A DNA stretch of 64,000 bases from the NCBI RefSeq assembly GCF_010092985.1, contig NZ_CP048106.1, forward strand, positions 3,100,001-3,164,000, read 5' to 3'. Origin of the DNA: Pontibacter pudoricolor (GTDB taxonomy: Bacteria; Bacteroidota; Bacteroidia; Cytophagales; Hymenobacteraceae). Made by a program: the position numbers and the translations under genes. The notes below the pieces were generated by a model. The model was not told the DNA's origin. It saw nothing but the letters and a program-made list of their open reading frames with translations, and made no database searches. Positions 63,225 through 64,000 of this stretch are shown one piece after another. Numbering within the stretch: the first letter of the stretch is position 1; the number at the start of each line of letters is the position of its first letter.

Positions 63225-64000
63225 CTAGAAAATTTGAAGAAAGGCAACTATAAAAGGAATAACAATTATCAGGCTGTCGAAACGGTCTAAAATGCCGCCG
63301 TGCCCGGGCAATAAGGTGCCCGAATCTTTCACGTCCAGGCTTCGCTTCAGCATCGATTCCACCAGGTCTCCGAACACGCCGAAGATTGAAACTATAATGC
63401 CTATTCCCAACCACTGATAAAGTGCCAGGTCCTGAAAATAAACCGATAAGCCATAGGCTACTGCCAGGGTAAGCAACATGCCGCCAGCCCAGCCCTCCCA
63501 GGTTTTGCCCGGCGAGATACGCGGAAAAAGTTTGCGTTTACCAAAGTTCTTGCCGGCAATGTAAGCCCCTGTATCCGAAGCCCAGATCAGCAGCATAAGC
63601 CCCAGTATGGGTTGCCAGTTGTACGTATCGTTCAGGTAGCCTAATTTGTGCAATAACCCGAAAGGCAGTGCAATATAAAGTACCCCTAAAAGGGTAAATG
63701 CAATGTTGGTGAAAGGTTGCGGCTGCTTGCGGTATAGTTCGAGTACAAAAACAAGACCCAGCAACGGTAGCGTTAAGTAAAGCAGCTCGCTCCGGACAAG
63801 TTCTTTCTCGATCAGGAAGATCAGGATATAGAACAAAGCGCCTAAAGCTGCCCCTAATGTTTTATTTGGTTTAATGCCTTGTGTAGCAGCCAGTCTGTAA
63901 AATTCCAGTAACCCAACTATAGTCAGCAGCAGGAAAAGCACGAAATAAGTCCACTCGCTAACCAGTATACTGCCCACAAATAAGGCGGCGCCCAACACTC
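63225..64000 (-). CDS. cdsA: Phosphatidate cytidylyltransferase CdsA, 5'-truncated by the window
   Basis: CdsA makes CDP-diacylglycerol, the precursor for phosphatidylserine and hence the substrate chain leading to psd. The visible 258 residues include about eight membrane helices. The signature is MLLTLAVAYGLS...GDLVESMLKRSLDVKDSGTLLPGHGGILDRFDSLI (S-x(8)-D-x-G-x-x-x-P-G-H-G-G-x-L-D-R-x-D). An internal GTG at the window edge is unlikely to be the true start because about ten family residues are missing. Confidence 0.95.
   Translation of the reverse strand, partial: VLGAALFVGSILVSEWTYFVLFLLLTIVGLLEFYRLAATQGIKPNKTLGAALGALFYILIFLIEKELVRSELLYLTLPLLGLVFVLELYRKQPQPFTNIAFTLLGVLYIALPFGLLHKLGYLNDTYNWQPILGLMLLIWASDTGAYIAGKNFGKRKLFPRISPGKTWEGWAGGMLLTLAVAYGLSVYFQDLALYQWLGIGIIVSIFGVFGDLVESMLKRSLDVKDSGTLLPGHGGILDRFDSLIIVIPFIVAFLQIF

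Overview
The window is typical of a Cytophagales bacterium, most likely Pontibacter or another Hymenobacteraceae member. The evidence is protein-level: DUF4142 lipoproteins, a tandem DUF202 pair, DUF349 and DUF2795 proteins, PorT-like and FadL-like outer membrane proteins, FloA/NfeD, type-3 ProS, a Bacteroidota-style UvrA, and TAnnTTTG-type -7 boxes without clear Shine-Dalgarno sequences. The genus is an inference. No rRNA, tRNA, CRISPR array, prophage or transposase was seen.

Layout. 1-9.5 kb: partial ettA, a DUF349 protein, DUF2795, an orphan ABC ATPase, a frameshifted ispD, a Vat-type acetyltransferase, queA, a MacB/FtsX-like permease, a LOG protein and two DUF202 proteins. 9.6-16.6 kb: uvrA, two DUF4142 lipoproteins, two envelope proteins and a paaG-like hydratase. 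17.5-25.3 kb: a porin-like protein, asnS, rpoN, a PAP2-like membrane protein, a large secreted protein and DUF4168. 25.4-37.0 kb: a kynurenine catabolic locus (ACMSD, KynU, KMO, 3-HAA dioxygenase, ALDH, probably an SDR) on both strands, interleaved with two CPA1 antiporters and an AlkB-like dioxygenase. 37-51 kb: a ClC channel with CBS domains, a small alarmone synthetase, DPP-IV, a FadL-like porin, a Tyr/Arg-rich lipoprotein, proS, and nfeD-floA. 51-64 kb: a lipoprotein, a 2OG-Fe oxygenase, chrA, galE-rfbB-rfbA, prmC, ribD, fRMsr, psd, gdhA and partial cdsA.

The most unusual signal is outside the genes. The palindrome CTATAG, usually in the form AACTATAGTT, occurs about 105 times by hand count, against roughly 17 expected from base composition. 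It sits in intergenic DNA, in terminator stems, as stop codons, and inside genes in the two frames that stay open. About 37 copies fall in four gene-free blocks (about 16.7-17.5, 22.1-22.9, 48.2-48.7 and 50.3-51.1 kb). Three of these blocks hold the same ordered mosaic of short palindromic modules plus a 140-155 bp core repeat, twice in one orientation and once inverted, with CTATAG sites between the modules. This looks like a non-coding composite repeat family tied to a highly iterated palindrome.

Two genes are broken by one-base homopolymer differences (ispD and a small lipoprotein). Several genes directly downstream of AT-rich intergenic repeats start with TTG or GTG.
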